Positions 23,673 through 32,930 of a stretch of DNA of 64,000 nt are shown piece after piece (the first letter of the stretch is position 1; the number at the start of each line of letters is the position of its first letter). The position numbers and the translations under genes were made by a program. The stretch is from Cyclobacterium sp. GTDB lineage: Bacteria; Bacteroidota; Bacteroidia; Cytophagales; Cyclobacteriaceae. The stretch lies in the NCBI RefSeq assembly GCF_014762705.1, contig NZ_JABURL010000107.1:1-64000 (forward strand), given 5' to 3'. The notes under the pieces are model-generated. The model saw only the letters and a program-made list of their open reading frames with translations. It made no database searches and had not been told where the DNA came from.

Positions 23673-25433
23673 ATGAATACTTCATTTGAGCTTACCGATC
23701 CGGACAAATCTCTGGAACTGGCCCGAAATAGGATACTACTTCTTTCCATAGGCAGGTTGATTTTATTTTTTCTGATGGGAATAGTCCTGGTGGTCGGAAT
23801 TGCTGATGCACATTGGACCGTTTTGTTTTTTATACCCCTGAGTATTCTTTTTGTTTGGCTTATCCTTCAATTCAATCACCAAAAAGATGTCGAAGGTTTT
23901 TATCTGGCAGTAAAGGAAATTGCCGACATGAAACAAAAACGGAAGGAGAGAGACTTGTCAGACTTTGATTCCGGGTCCAAATTTTTGGATCCAAGACATC
24001 CTTTTTCCAGTGACCTTGACCTCTTTGGGGAGCATTCGCTTTATCAATTGATCAATCATACCGTAAGTAAAGGAGGAAGTAAGAAACTCGCTCAATGGAT
24101 GAGGTTTTCCCTGCCCCGGGAGGAGGCAGGGAGGAAACAGGAAGCTTTGATGGAATTGAGTAAAAAAGAAAAATTTCTTGTTGTCTTTGAGGCACTGGGA
24201 AAGGCTTTTCTGAAGCAGGAAAAATCCAAGGTACTTTTCTATCAATGGCTGAAAAGCCCGGTTACCTGGAGGCCTGTTTATCTCCTGCCAATGATTCTGG
24301 GACCGATTTCAGGATTACTGGTTTTGATTGGGGTCTTGTTTGGTTATATCCCTGCTGCCTACCTGAGTTTGTTTATTTTGATCGGACTTGGCGTATTGAG
24401 CCTGGTTTTCAAGCCCCTGATGAAGGCCATGAAGGCCATGCCCAATGACAGTGACCTGAAGACTTTCCAGGCATGGGCTGGTTTGTTGGAGGAAGAAAAC
24501 TTTGACCATCCTTTGCTGCAAACCTATCAGGAACCGGTTAAAAATCATGGATTTTTGGCTTCCGATGCTTTGAAACAACTGGAAAGCCTAACATTCTTGA
24601 TTCAGAACAGAACCAATTTAATGTACCTGATTTTCAATGTGTTTTTCTGGACAGACTTTTATCTGCTTTACCGTCTGTCCAGTTGGAAAGAAGAGGTAGG
24701 AAAAAGCATGAAAGACTGGGAAGAAAATTTCGAGAATTGGGAAGCCCTGGTCTCTTTGGCTTCTTTTATACAAGAGGAAAAGCTGGCCAACCCAGCCAGC
24801 TGGTCAACGGAGAAAGTGTTGACCATGAAAGCGGTAAAACATCCTTTGATCAAACCTGAGCACTGTATTGCCAATGATTTTTCCCTAAATGAAAAGGAAC
24901 AAGTAGTCTTACTCACAGGGTCCAACATGTCCGGAAAGACTACATTCATGCGCACAGTGGGCATCAATTTGGTATTGGCTGGAATGGGTGTACCCCCTTT
25001 TGCGGAAACCTTTATCTGCGGCCCTTTTCAATTGTATACGAGCATGAGAAATACGGATAGCCTGGGCGAAAGTGTGAGTTCTTTTTATGCCGAGCTGGCC
25101 AGGATCAAAGGATTACTGGATCATGCTGCCAATGGTACGCCCATATTTTACCTTTTGGATGAAATATTAAAAGGTACCAACACCTCGGATAGGATCACGG
25201 GTAGTGAGGCATTGATACGACAGCTGGCTCAAAGTGCCTCCAAAGGCATCATTTCCACACATGACATAGAATTGAGCGAATTGGAAAACCGCTTGCCTTC
25301 CTTGGTCAACTATAGTTTTCACCATGATATTCAGCAGGACAAAATTGTTTTTGATTATACGATCAAACGAGGACCCTGTCCAAATTTCAACGCTCAAAAA
25401 CTTATGGAACTAATGGGAATAAAGATCAACTGA
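23673..25433 (+). CDS. Membrane-anchored MutS-family ATPase
   Basis: The 586-residue protein has a C-terminal MutS ATPase domain (about 385-586): Walker A GSNMSGKT at 416-423, then a Walker B LLDEILKGTN and STHDIELSELE. The N-terminal two thirds differ from mismatch-repair MutS. Two hydrophobic hairpins (about 22-65 and 200-245) look like transmembrane segments, and there is no mismatch-recognition domain. It belongs to the MutS-related proteins common in Bacteroidota, of unknown function. The ATPase core is fully intact. Whether the hydrophobic parts span the membrane needs direct testing. It is monocistronic on the plus strand, followed by a small stress-type membrane protein. Confidence 0.88.
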   Translation: MNTSFELTDPDKSLELARNRILLLSIGRLILFFLMGIVLVVGIADAHWTVLFFIPLSILFVWLILQFNHQKDVEGFYLAVKEIADMKQKRKERDLSDFDSGSKFLDPRHPFSSDLDLFGEHSLYQLINHTVSKGGSKKLAQWMRFSLPREEAGRKQEALMELSKKEKFLVVFEALGKAFLKQEKSKVLFYQWLKSPVTWRPVYLLPMILGPISGLLVLIGVLFGYIPAAYLSLFILIGLGVLSLVFKPLMKAMKAMPNDSDLKTFQAWAGLLEEENFDHPLLQTYQEPVKNHGFLASDALKQLESLTFLIQNRTNLMYLIFNVFFWTDFYLLYRLSSWKEEVGKSMKDWEENFENWEALVSLASFIQEEKLANPASWSTEKVLTMKAVKHPLIKPEHCIANDFSLNEKEQVVLLTGSNMSGKTTFMRTVGINLVLAGMGVPPFAETFICGPFQLYTSMRNTDSLGESVSSFYAELARIKGLLDHAANGTPIFYLLDEILKGTNTSDRITGSEALIRQLAQSASKGIISTHDIELSELENRLPSLVNYSFHHDIQQDKIVFDYTIKRGPCPNFNAQKLMELMGIKIN

Positions 25434-25522
25434 AACAGGTGAAAAATAACCGGTTAATTTTTTTGGCATACATTTTGGTAATTTATGTATAAAATATATA
25501 AATTAATTTAACCAACAACACT

Positions 25523-25675
25523 ATGGGTTCTTTATTGTATTTAATTGCCATCATCCTTGTGATAGGATGGATTTTTGGAGCATTTGTTTATAGCGTAGGT
25601 GGACTGATTCATATTCTATTGGTCTTAGCCGTGATTGCGGTATTGTTTCGCCTGATAGGTGGAAGATCTGTATAG
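25523..25675 (+). CDS. Lmo0937-family small membrane protein
   Basis: This short gene encodes 50 residues starting MGSLLYLIAIILVIGWIFGA and ending FRLIGGRSV. It is two hydrophobic helices with a GGLIHILLVLAVIA segment, the signature of the lmo0937 (DUF5670) family, whose members are widespread and often stress-induced. No function is established. A hairpin with a T-run follows 22 bp after the stop, and a possible promoter lies upstream around 25460, so it is probably its own transcription unit. Confidence 0.88.
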   Translation: MGSLLYLIAIILVIGWIFGAFVYSVGGLIHILLVLAVIAVLFRLIGGRSV

Positions 25676-25700
25676 CCGTTTTCATAATATTTAAGTAAAA

Positions 25701-25725
25701 GCTGCCCAAATGGGCGGCTTTTTTT
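25701..25725 (+). terminator. Rho-independent terminator
   Basis: A 7-bp stem gctgccc/gggcggc (one G-T pair) with a 4-nt loop is followed by seven T residues. It ends the small membrane protein transcript and insulates purK. Confidence 0.88.
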
Positions 25726-25784
25726 GTTTCCATTCGTATATTATACCTATTTTTGCTTTCAATATATAGTAAACCAGCAATATC

Positions 25785-26924
25785 GTGCACATAAATTACC
25801 AGCAACAAACCTTAGGTATTTTGGGTGGAGGGCAATTGGGCAGGATGCTCATTCAATCAGGGATCAATTACAACCTGAACATTCATATCCTGGATCCTGA
25901 TGCAAATGCTCCCTGTAAAAACCTATGTAACCATTTTGTTCAGGGAGATTTGAAGGACTACCAGACTGTTTATGACTTTGGAAAGGCATGTGATGTGGTT
26001 TCCATAGAAATTGAGCACGTCAATACGCAGGCCCTGTATCAATTGGAGAAGGAAGGTAAAAAAGTTTTTCCCCAGCCCCATATCATTGAAATGATTCAGG
26101 ACAAAAGGAAGCAAAAACAATTTTACCTGGATCATGATATCCCTACTGCCCGATTTTTGCTGACCGATGACAAAGAAGATGTGAGGCAACATGTGGAGTT
26201 CTTGCCTGCGGTGCATAAATTGGGGAAAGAGGGCTACGACGGGCGTGGCGTACAGCTCATCCGGGAGGCCGCTGAACTGGACAAGGCCTTTGATGCTCCG
26301 GGTTTACTCGAAAAGTTTGTGGATTTTGACAAGGAGTTGGCTGTGATAGTCGCCAGAAATGAACAGGGAGAAGTAAAAACCTTCCCATCAGTGGAATGTG
26401 CTTTCCATCCCGAACACAATCTGGTAGAATTTTTATTTTCACCGGCAACCATTTCATCTGAAACAGACAATAAGGCGCAGGACCTGGCCATCGAGGTGAT
26501 CGAGAAATTGGGTATGGTAGGCTTGTTGGCGGTGGAAATGTTTGTTACGAAAAACGGGGAAATTCTTGTCAACGAGATTGCCCCCCGCCCGCACAATAGC
26601 GGTCACCACACCATAGAAGCAAATTTCACCTCTCAGTTTGAGCAGCATCTTCGGGCAGTGATGGGCATGCCTTTGGGGTATACCGGTATTCGGAGTGCAG
26701 CGGCAATGGTCAATTTACTGGGTGAAGCCGGGTTTACAGGCGAAGCACTTGTGGAGGGATTGGATGAAGCGATTCAGGAAAAAGGGGTGTATCTGCATCT
26801 TTATGGAAAAAAACTGACCAAACCTTTTCGCAAAATGGGACATGTGACGGTGTTGGAAGAAGATATGAAAAAGCTGAGAGAGAAAGCTCAGCGAATAAAA
26901 GAATTAATTAAAATTAAAGCATGA
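25785..26924 (+). CDS. purK: 5-(carboxyamino)imidazole ribonucleotide synthase
   Basis: PurK uses ATP and bicarbonate to carboxylate aminoimidazole ribonucleotide in purine synthesis. It is an ATP-grasp protein of 379 residues, normal for the family. It starts at a GTG codon just before [21 protein letters not shown], the usual PurK N-terminus, and no ATG lies better. Later motifs include [14 protein letters not shown] and [17 protein letters not shown], the ATP/Mg-binding signature. It overlaps purE by 4 bp (ATGA), so both halves of the two-step AIR carboxylation are made together. Confidence 0.97.
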   Translation: MHINYQQQTLGILGGGQLGRMLIQSGINYNLNIHILDPDANAPCKNLCNHFVQGDLKDYQTVYDFGKACDVVSIEIEHVNTQALYQLEKEGKKVFPQPHIIEMIQDKRKQKQFYLDHDIPTARFLLTDDKEDVRQHVEFLPAVHKLGKEGYDGRGVQLIREAAELDKAFDAPGLLEKFVDFDKELAVIVARNEQGEVKTFPSVECAFHPEHNLVEFLFSPATISSETDNKAQDLAIEVIEKLGMVGLLAVEMFVTKNGEILVNEIAPRPHNSGHHTIEANFTSQFEQHLRAVMGMPLGYTGIRSAAAMVNLLGEAGFTGEALVEGLDEAIQEKGVYLHLYGKKLTKPFRKMGHVTVLEEDMKKLREKAQRIKELIKIKA

Positions 26925-27439
26925 GCGATATCAAGGTAGGCATTATCATGGGAAGCCAGTCGGATCTTCCGGTCATGGCGGAAGCAGCGAAATTTTTAGA
27001 GGAGATCGAAGTTGGTTACGAGCTAACGATCGTTTCGGCCCACAGGACACCGGATAGGATGATCGATTATGCCGGAAAGGCAAGGGAAAGAGGCATTAAG
27101 GTAATTATAGCCGGGGCAGGGGGAGCAGCGCATCTCCCGGGAATGGTGGCATCCCTGACCAGCCTACCGGTAATTGGGGTGCCTGTAAAGTCCTCCAATT
27201 CTATCGATGGCTGGGACAGTATTCTTTCAATTCTCCAGATGCCCTCAGGTATTCCGGTAGCCACAGTAGCATTGAATGGGGCAAAGAATGCCGGTATCCT
27301 CGCTGCTTCCATCGTAGGGGCTTTTGATGAAGCGGTAGGCAACCGCATGACAGCTTTCAAAAAATCCATGAAGGCAAAGGTGGAAGCCAGTGCACAGGAA
27401 GTAGAACAAAAGGGTTGGAGGAAAATATTGGGGGAATAG
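26921..27439 (+). CDS. purE: N5-carboxyaminoimidazole ribonucleotide mutase
   Basis: PurE shifts the carboxyl group of N5-CAIR to give CAIR, the step after PurK. The 172-residue protein has the class I signature: [19 protein letters not shown] with the active-site histidine, [12 protein letters not shown] and PVIGVPV. The presence of purK next door confirms the class I bacterial route. Its start overlaps the purK stop (ATGA). Confidence 0.97.
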   Translation: MSDIKVGIIMGSQSDLPVMAEAAKFLEEIEVGYELTIVSAHRTPDRMIDYAGKARERGIKVIIAGAGGAAHLPGMVASLTSLPVIGVPVKSSNSIDGWDSILSILQMPSGIPVATVALNGAKNAGILAASIVGAFDEAVGNRMTAFKKSMKAKVEASAQEVEQKGWRKILGE

Positions 27440-27570
27440 GTCGTATTTTATTACCGTTATATTTCCATATATTTTAGTGATTTTTTTAGGGCAATTCAAT
27501 TTTTACCATAGAAATGGGACAAAAGGGGAAATTTATCCTTCTTTTCTGTATAACTATAACATTACCTCCC

Positions 27571-28056
27571 ATGAAATCTGCAATTGCGTATCCGATGATA
27601 GCTTTTTTCTTTTTTCATACTGCTTGTATAGATTCGGAAGCGCCCATTCTCCCAGGGGCACTGACGGGTACCTGGAAAGAACGATTTGAAATCGAAAACC
27701 AAGACCTGAAATTGGTGCAGGTGGAAACCATTAATTTTTACGATAATGATACCTTTGAGCGCTGGATGGGTTACTGGGATCCCGATACCAATGTGATGCT
27801 GGGCTACAGGTATTTGGCAGAAGGTAATTACACGCTGGAAGGGAGACGGTTAATGATGCGGGAAAGCAAGCGCCTGCTCCATGTTGGAGGCACTTTTTAT
27901 GGGGAATTGGATCAACTTAGCGCTGTGAACCCTTACCCTGAGACCTGGGCCGACCTGGCATTAGATGAGAATGGAACCCGATTGGACATGTATCTTTCCT
28001 GTAATCCAGTTTCTTCTGCCCGCTGCAACCCGAAAAAAACATTTACCAAGCTGTGA
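27571..28056 (+). CDS. Hypothetical lipoprotein, lipocalin-like
   Basis: ATG 27571 gives a signal peptide ending in HTAC (Cys19), a plausible lipobox; an upstream ATG at 27514 would add 19 residues that weaken it. The mature part is about 140 residues, beta-rich, with GALTGTWKERFEI and regularly spaced strands such as VETINFYDNDTFERW. That opening resembles small lipocalin-like or META-like proteins of Bacteroidota in which a GTW motif starts the barrel. Two cysteines near the end (LSCNPVSSARC) may be paired. Function is unknown. It follows purE by 131 bp and may have its own promoter. Confidence 0.72.
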   Translation: MKSAIAYPMIAFFFFHTACIDSEAPILPGALTGTWKERFEIENQDLKLVQVETINFYDNDTFERWMGYWDPDTNVMLGYRYLAEGNYTLEGRRLMMRESKRLLHVGGTFYGELDQLSAVNPYPETWADLALDENGTRLDMYLSCNPVSSARCNPKKTFTKL

Positions 28057-28197
28057 TTATTTCAGTGACCTGAAATTGAATGAATTTATGGAGACCTGTA
28101 CTGGAATAAAACATAACGTTATATAAATCTTCCTGAAAAATAATCCATTCCCATAATGACTTCCTCTTGGTGAGCATTTAAAATGCTGGTTTTTAAA

Positions 28198-29157
28198 TCA
28201 CAAATTTCTGCTTCCCTTTTCAATGATTATTTCCTTTTTTTTCACAATCATAGCATGGTCCTCAGGATGGAGTTCTGGACCATACTTTTCAGCATAAACG
28301 CGCGTAAATGCTGCCCCAAAAAACAAGATCAGGCAGGAGTAAGATACCCATAGCAATACCAGCACCACCGAACCAGCTGCTCCATAGGTGGAAGCAGGTT
28401 CGGCAATTCCAAAATAGAGGCTCAGCAGGATTTTTCCCAGGTTAAATAAAAAGGCCGTGATAAACCCTCCCAGCCAAACTGAGTGCCAGCGGACTTTCAT
28501 GTCGGGCATAAATTTAAAAATCAAAACAAACAAGCCTCCCAGGACACCTGTGGAAAACAAAAACTCCAATACATAAGCAATTTCCACATATCCGGGTTCC
28601 CATAAACGAGCCAGGTAGGTACTGACCAAAGTCAATGCTGTAGAAATTACAAAACTAATGATCAATAAAAAAGCAATGGCCATGACAAATGCCAAACTCA
28701 AGGCCCGGTCTTTGATAATTTTCCAGTATCCAGCTTTAGGATCAATTTTCACACCCCAAATTTCATTCATGGATATCTGGAGCTGGTAAAATACACCTGT
28801 AGCACCAAATACCAACACCGCAATACCAAAAATGGTAGCAAATAAGGTCCTGCCATCTTTTTGGGTATTCTCTATGATGGCAATTACCGCATAGGCTGCA
28901 TCTGCACCTAGTGCTTCTGAAATTTCGCCCGTAATTTGCCCTTCAACAATTTCCTTGCCCCAAATATTGCCAACCGTGTTGATAATGATGATCAGCAAAC
29001 CAGGTAGCGACAAAACGGCATAATAGGCTACTACCGCCCCAAGCCTCCAGGGATTGTTAGCATTCCAGATTTTACCAGCGCTCCAAAAAAGTCCGGGTAA
29101 ATGGACGATCTTAAATATTCCGGGCTTTTTTAAATGGGCACTTTTTCTTCTTATCAT
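28198..29157 (-). CDS. YihY/BrkB family inner membrane protein
   Basis: Start at ATG 29157 (MIRRKSAHL) leaves out 17 codons that precede a basic N-terminus. The 319-residue protein has about six helices and a cytoplasmic tail with KKKEIIIEKG. Family marks are WNANNPWRLGAVVAYYAVLSLPGLLIII near the N-terminus and GAAGSVVLVLLWVSYSCLILFFGAAFTRVYAE near the C-terminus, which is the YihY signature. Although once linked to ribonuclease BN and to serum resistance, the function is unsettled. It is a single minus-strand gene. Confidence 0.92.
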   Translation of the reverse strand: MIRRKSAHLKKPGIFKIVHLPGLFWSAGKIWNANNPWRLGAVVAYYAVLSLPGLLIIIINTVGNIWGKEIVEGQITGEISEALGADAAYAVIAIIENTQKDGRTLFATIFGIAVLVFGATGVFYQLQISMNEIWGVKIDPKAGYWKIIKDRALSLAFVMAIAFLLIISFVISTALTLVSTYLARLWEPGYVEIAYVLEFLFSTGVLGGLFVLIFKFMPDMKVRWHSVWLGGFITAFLFNLGKILLSLYFGIAEPASTYGAAGSVVLVLLWVSYSCLILFFGAAFTRVYAEKYGPELHPEDHAMIVKKKEIIIEKGSRNL

Positions 29158-29305
29158 TTCAAAAAAATAAATATTACCTGAATAGCAGGCAATATTTTCA
29201 TCTAGCATTAATCATGCCCTTATTATGTAATATTCCGTTTATTCCAAATGGGGTAACCGTCAAATTATACAAGGTAAATTATTTATCATGCTTAATCTCT
29301 CTCCA

Positions 29306-29757
29306 TTACCAACTCCATCCAAGGGTTGTTTGCCAGATATAATCCGCTGAGCGGGAAGATTGAAATGGCTGATTATCGTAATTCAAAGTCATGCCTTTTT
29401 TGATGTAAAAATCCAAAGGCATGTCGTATTTGAGGTCCAACCGGTAATCAATTCTTACCCTGTCCTTTTCCGTTAGGCTTGGGTAATCAAAAATATTGCT
29501 GAGCAGGCTTACATCACCCATATCGAAAATATTCAATTCGGAGGCAATCCATGCTTCAACACTCCTCTGGTCCATAGACTCTCCTGAAAAATTCTCATTA
29601 TTGAACGCCAGACCTGCAAAAACCCTTTTTCCATGGATTTGATTTCCCCAATCAGGTATTGGTTGTTTTTTACCAACAAAGAATCGCTTTGGGCATGGAT
29701 TTCTGTGACAGAAAACAACAAAAAAATTAAAAAGAGATATATGGAACGGCTTATCAT
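29306..29757 (-). pseudogene. Internally deleted, frameshifted outer membrane protein gene (DUF481-like)
   Basis: Two parts of one gene remain. The first, from ATG 29757, encodes a signal peptide (cleavage after about residue 22) and a start of a repressor-like NQYLIGEIKSMEKGF, as in DUF481 proteins. The frame then breaks near 29620, where the next frame opens with AGLAFNNENFSGES, running on through EAWIASELNIFD, DYRLDLKYDMPLDFY and LNYDNQPF to the closing aromatic residues TLGWSW of a beta barrel. About 150 codons remain of a protein that in this family is often 250-350. The middle of the barrel is missing and the join is out of frame, so the gene cannot make a full product. Confidence 0.72.
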
Positions 29758-29864
29758 GTCATTTTTTTATGCAAAAATGTTGGGCCTGATTTTAGGGAAA
29801 GAGAAGGTTTGGTGGTATTTGTAAGCATACCTGTGTTTATTTAATTTTTCCCAATAAAATCTAT

Positions 29865-31895
29865 TCAATAAGTCAAGCCAAATCCAAAAGGATAGAGGGT
29901 ATCGTCTTCAGGATATCCCGGTGCATCGGGTGCCTGTTCTACTACAGCTTCTGGTTTATTCGCCAGGGCAAAGGGAAGCTTTCCGCTTGGCTTGAATTTT
30001 CCGGTAAGGATGTCCAGCAGGGCAGCATCATTGACGCCAAAAGTGGCCAGAATTGCGCCTGAATTGAGAAAACCACAATCTTCATCCAGCACATAGGGCT
30101 GCCTGAAATCAATGGCCAAAATGGTATTTTCAGGGCCAACATTATCCATAATACTTTTTATTTCAGTCAAAGAAGGGCTAATTTCCCAGGATGTGGATCC
30201 ATCCATTGCTGAAAATGCGAGCATATCAAGTTCTTTGGGAGCTGCACCCCCAAAGCGACGTCCACTTTCTCTTCCACTGTTGGTAACATTTACCCTGATG
30301 ATGGCATAGTCAATATCATCGCTGATTTGCATAACGCCATCATTTTCATCCTGCTGATCACCGGCAACTGCCTTGATGGCTGCCCATTTTGGGTCAGCAA
30401 AGACTTCATGATTCACACCCATGGTATATACCACGAGTGAGTCACCTTTTTCAGGCAGTGCCATGGGCAGGTTTATTTTGTTTTGCAGCAGTACGATCGA
30501 TTTTCTTTGGGCGATATCGGCTTTCCTTTGGTGTGCCGGATTCCCCAGCAGGTAAGCCGCCCGGTTGGGGTCCACGTAAGGATTTTCAAACAATCCCAAT
30601 TCGAATTGTTCCCTTAACAACCTTTCTACAGAAAGATCGACCCTGCTTTCTGAAAGTTTCCCGGATTGAACCAAGTCCAAAAGTTGTTTATTGTCATTGA
30701 ATCCGGAAAGCACATCTGTCCCTGCTTCAATGGCAATGAGGATTTGCTCCTCTATGCTTTTGTCTTCCAGTCCCCAGGCCCGATCCCCAATGATGCCAGT
30801 ATCAGAGTTGATATAACCTTTGAATCCAAGTTTATCCCTCAATAAATCCGTAAGGATTCCCTTTGAGAAGGCCATTCCTACATCATTGGGCATGTAGGGT
30901 TGGCCTACAGGAATGCCATAATAGGCCATGATGGATGATGCGCCTGCCTCGATAGCCGCCTGAAAGGGTGCCAGGTGATAGTCAAAATTATTCGATGGAT
31001 AGGCCTGGTTTTTCCCAAAGTCGTAATGGGGATCTCCTCCTCCTTCCTGTGGGCCTCCACCGGGAAAATGCTTGATGGTCAGGGCAACGCTATTGGTATT
31101 CAGGGATTCGCCCTGCAGGTTTTTGACCAATACCGATATGATATTGGAGGCCAACTCACTGTCTTCGGTGAAGGTTTCATGCACCCTGTACCAGCGTGGT
31201 TCGGTAGACAGGTCAGCCATATAGCCATACATGCCACGCAGGCCAACGGCAGTCCATTCTTTGGCCATGATTTTGGCAAAGTCAGCAATCAATGCCATAT
31301 CCCTTGTCGCTGCCAAACCACTTTCTTTGGGCCAGCCGGAAAAAGACCCGGAAGAAACATTTATTCCCGCCCTGGCATCAAAGTCCACATGGTTTCTGGC
31401 ATTGGACTTAAAAACAACGGGTATACCAAGCCGGGTATTCTCTGCCAGTTCCTGGATAGAATTGGTAAATTGGGCAGCCTCATAGGGGTTGATCTCCACA
31501 CCACCAAAAGAGTTGCCTGCAGCTGATCGGTTTGGCTTATCCTTTAGCGCATTCCTGAATACAAAGCGGGTCATTTTTTCATCTTCTATGAATTGGACTG
31601 CCTGTGCTGTCATTTTCCCGTATTCTCCTGCATTCAGCGTATTGATCAGTAGCATGCCCACCTTTTCTTCCAAGTTCATCAGGCCAAGCAGGTTTTCGAT
31701 CCGCTTTTCCACCGGAAGGCGCCAATCCTCATAGCCATCCAGATGCTTGTTTTTGTTAAGGTCTTTGAAACGCAATTGTCCTTCATGTAAAAGATTAACA
31801 GCCCGGGCTTCGACTGGGGGTTGGTGGGAATAGGTGCCCTGTGCATGGCCCTGGAAGCAGAAAAATAAAATAGAAAGTCGGAATAGGTAGCTCAT
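29865..31895 (-). CDS. Glycoside hydrolase family 3 (beta-glucosidase-type), exported
   Basis: The 676-residue protein starts with a Sec signal peptide (MSYLFRLSILFFCFQGHAQG) and carries the GH3 (alpha/beta)8 N-terminal domain and the C-terminal sandwich domain. LTIKHFPGGGPQEGGGDPHYD is the conserved KHFPG loop, and the catalytic nucleophile is Asp365 in GYINSDTGIIGD. The C-terminus ends LYPFGFGLTY, the typical GH3 end. No fibronectin III domain follows, so it is a two-domain form. Substrate is a beta-linked glucoside or xyloside, not resolvable here. It lies alone on the minus strand between a pseudogene and a small membrane protein. Confidence 0.94.
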   Translation of the reverse strand: MSYLFRLSILFFCFQGHAQGTYSHQPPVEARAVNLLHEGQLRFKDLNKNKHLDGYEDWRLPVEKRIENLLGLMNLEEKVGMLLINTLNAGEYGKMTAQAVQFIEDEKMTRFVFRNALKDKPNRSAAGNSFGGVEINPYEAAQFTNSIQELAENTRLGIPVVFKSNARNHVDFDARAGINVSSGSFSGWPKESGLAATRDMALIADFAKIMAKEWTAVGLRGMYGYMADLSTEPRWYRVHETFTEDSELASNIISVLVKNLQGESLNTNSVALTIKHFPGGGPQEGGGDPHYDFGKNQAYPSNNFDYHLAPFQAAIEAGASSIMAYYGIPVGQPYMPNDVGMAFSKGILTDLLRDKLGFKGYINSDTGIIGDRAWGLEDKSIEEQILIAIEAGTDVLSGFNDNKQLLDLVQSGKLSESRVDLSVERLLREQFELGLFENPYVDPNRAAYLLGNPAHQRKADIAQRKSIVLLQNKINLPMALPEKGDSLVVYTMGVNHEVFADPKWAAIKAVAGDQQDENDGVMQISDDIDYAIIRVNVTNSGRESGRRFGGAAPKELDMLAFSAMDGSTSWEISPSLTEIKSIMDNVGPENTILAIDFRQPYVLDEDCGFLNSGAILATFGVNDAALLDILTGKFKPSGKLPFALANKPEAVVEQAPDAPGYPEDDTLYPFGFGLTY

Positions 31896-32098
31896 GGTTA
31901 TTCAAAATTTTAATACAATCGATTCGAAAGGAAGATGATCTTGTCAAATTAGAGAAAAATGCCATAAATGATTCGTTTCCCGAAAAGATTTTTGCCCAAT
32001 AGGCCTAAAAACCTTGCCTTTTCCACATTTTTTAGTTTTCACTAGAAAAAAGAAGACAATAATTTTAGCTCAACAAATTATATTGGACTAGCAATTTA

Positions 32099-32437
32099 TC
32101 ACCTCTCTTCCATTATTGGGATGTCTTTTTCTTCCTGTAATTTTTCCCTTTGCACATACCGGTAATGGGTGATACCATAAGTTGCCAGCAAAAGAGCAAA
32201 CAAAACCCAGTTTAAAACAATGATTTTTTTGTGTATGAGGCGGTAGGTTAAAAAAAAAGAGGCTATAAAAGCGATCAAAGCAAAAATCAGCCCCCAGCCC
32301 AATACTATGGCGCCACCGGCCAAACCCTGTCCCTTTCCCGCATCAATCCAACCTGCATACAACATTCCAATCAAAAAGAAGACGACAAGGGAAAGCAAGC
32401 TAAATAGCAGACTGGCGGGTTTGAATAGCTTTTTCAT
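32099..32437 (-). CDS. Small three-helix membrane protein
   Basis: The 112-residue protein has three transmembrane helices, about residues 9-28, 42-65 and 74-90, and a charged C-terminal tail (KLQEEKDIPIMEER). No family is recognised. It stands alone between the GH3 gene and a 490-base gap. Composition and codon use match the neighbourhood. Confidence 0.7.
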   Translation of the reverse strand: MKKLFKPASLLFSLLSLVVFFLIGMLYAGWIDAGKGQGLAGGAIVLGWGLIFALIAFIASFFLTYRLIHKKIIVLNWVLFALLLATYGITHYRYVQREKLQEEKDIPIMEER

Positions 32438-32930
32438 AATGGAATTGGGGATTTGTTAAAGAATTAGTTTTTAATGACAAAAGGAATGGCGGCATTCGGA
32501 AAATAGAGAAACCGTTATGCCTGCATAATATTACTTCGAAGGTAAAATAGGATCGTTTTAAGGAAAGACTTAAGGACATAATGTATTCTTATTGAGCAGT
32601 ATACATTAAATATAATCAAAAAATACATAAATCTGCCAACTGTCCTATAATCCCCCTGGCTGACAACATATGGTTCGGGGATAACCTGTTTTTACTTTAT
32701 TGCTGAACTAAAGCCTAAAAAAAGAGGCTGAAAGCTGGTGCCACCCTCCGGCTAAAAAATAGAATATCGAACCCCTGCCCAATCAAGTATTGGGCCATTA
32801 ATGCCCATACGGGACATTAAATATTTAGCAACTTATCTATTGATAATGGGTACAAATCCTGCAATGGATTGACCAAAAAATCTACAGATTTGTTTTGGTC
32901 AATCCATGAGGAAAGCATTTTTTCGAATTT
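32438..32930. other. 493-base gap with several hairpins
   Basis: No gene is visible. The stretch contains small hairpins, such as gcccaat/attgggc at 32777-32795 and agcct/aggct near 32712, and the strong inverted repeat at 32864-32907. The middle part is AT-rich. It could hold a promoter for the small membrane protein or a small RNA, but no motif decides this. Confidence 0.5.
32864..32907. terminator. Long perfect inverted repeat after the DUF3127 gene
   Basis: The stem atggattgaccaaaa/ttttggtcaatccat is 15 bp and perfect, with an inner 5-bp stem (aatct/agatt). It lies 23 bp beyond the stop codon of the minus-strand DUF3127 gene and is a likely 3'-end structure for that transcript. No long T-run follows. 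Confidence 0.6.

Noticed and set aside
30975-31526. A 183-codon open frame opposite the GH3 gene
   Set aside because: It lies wholly within the antisense strand of a clear GH3 gene and encodes nothing recognisable.
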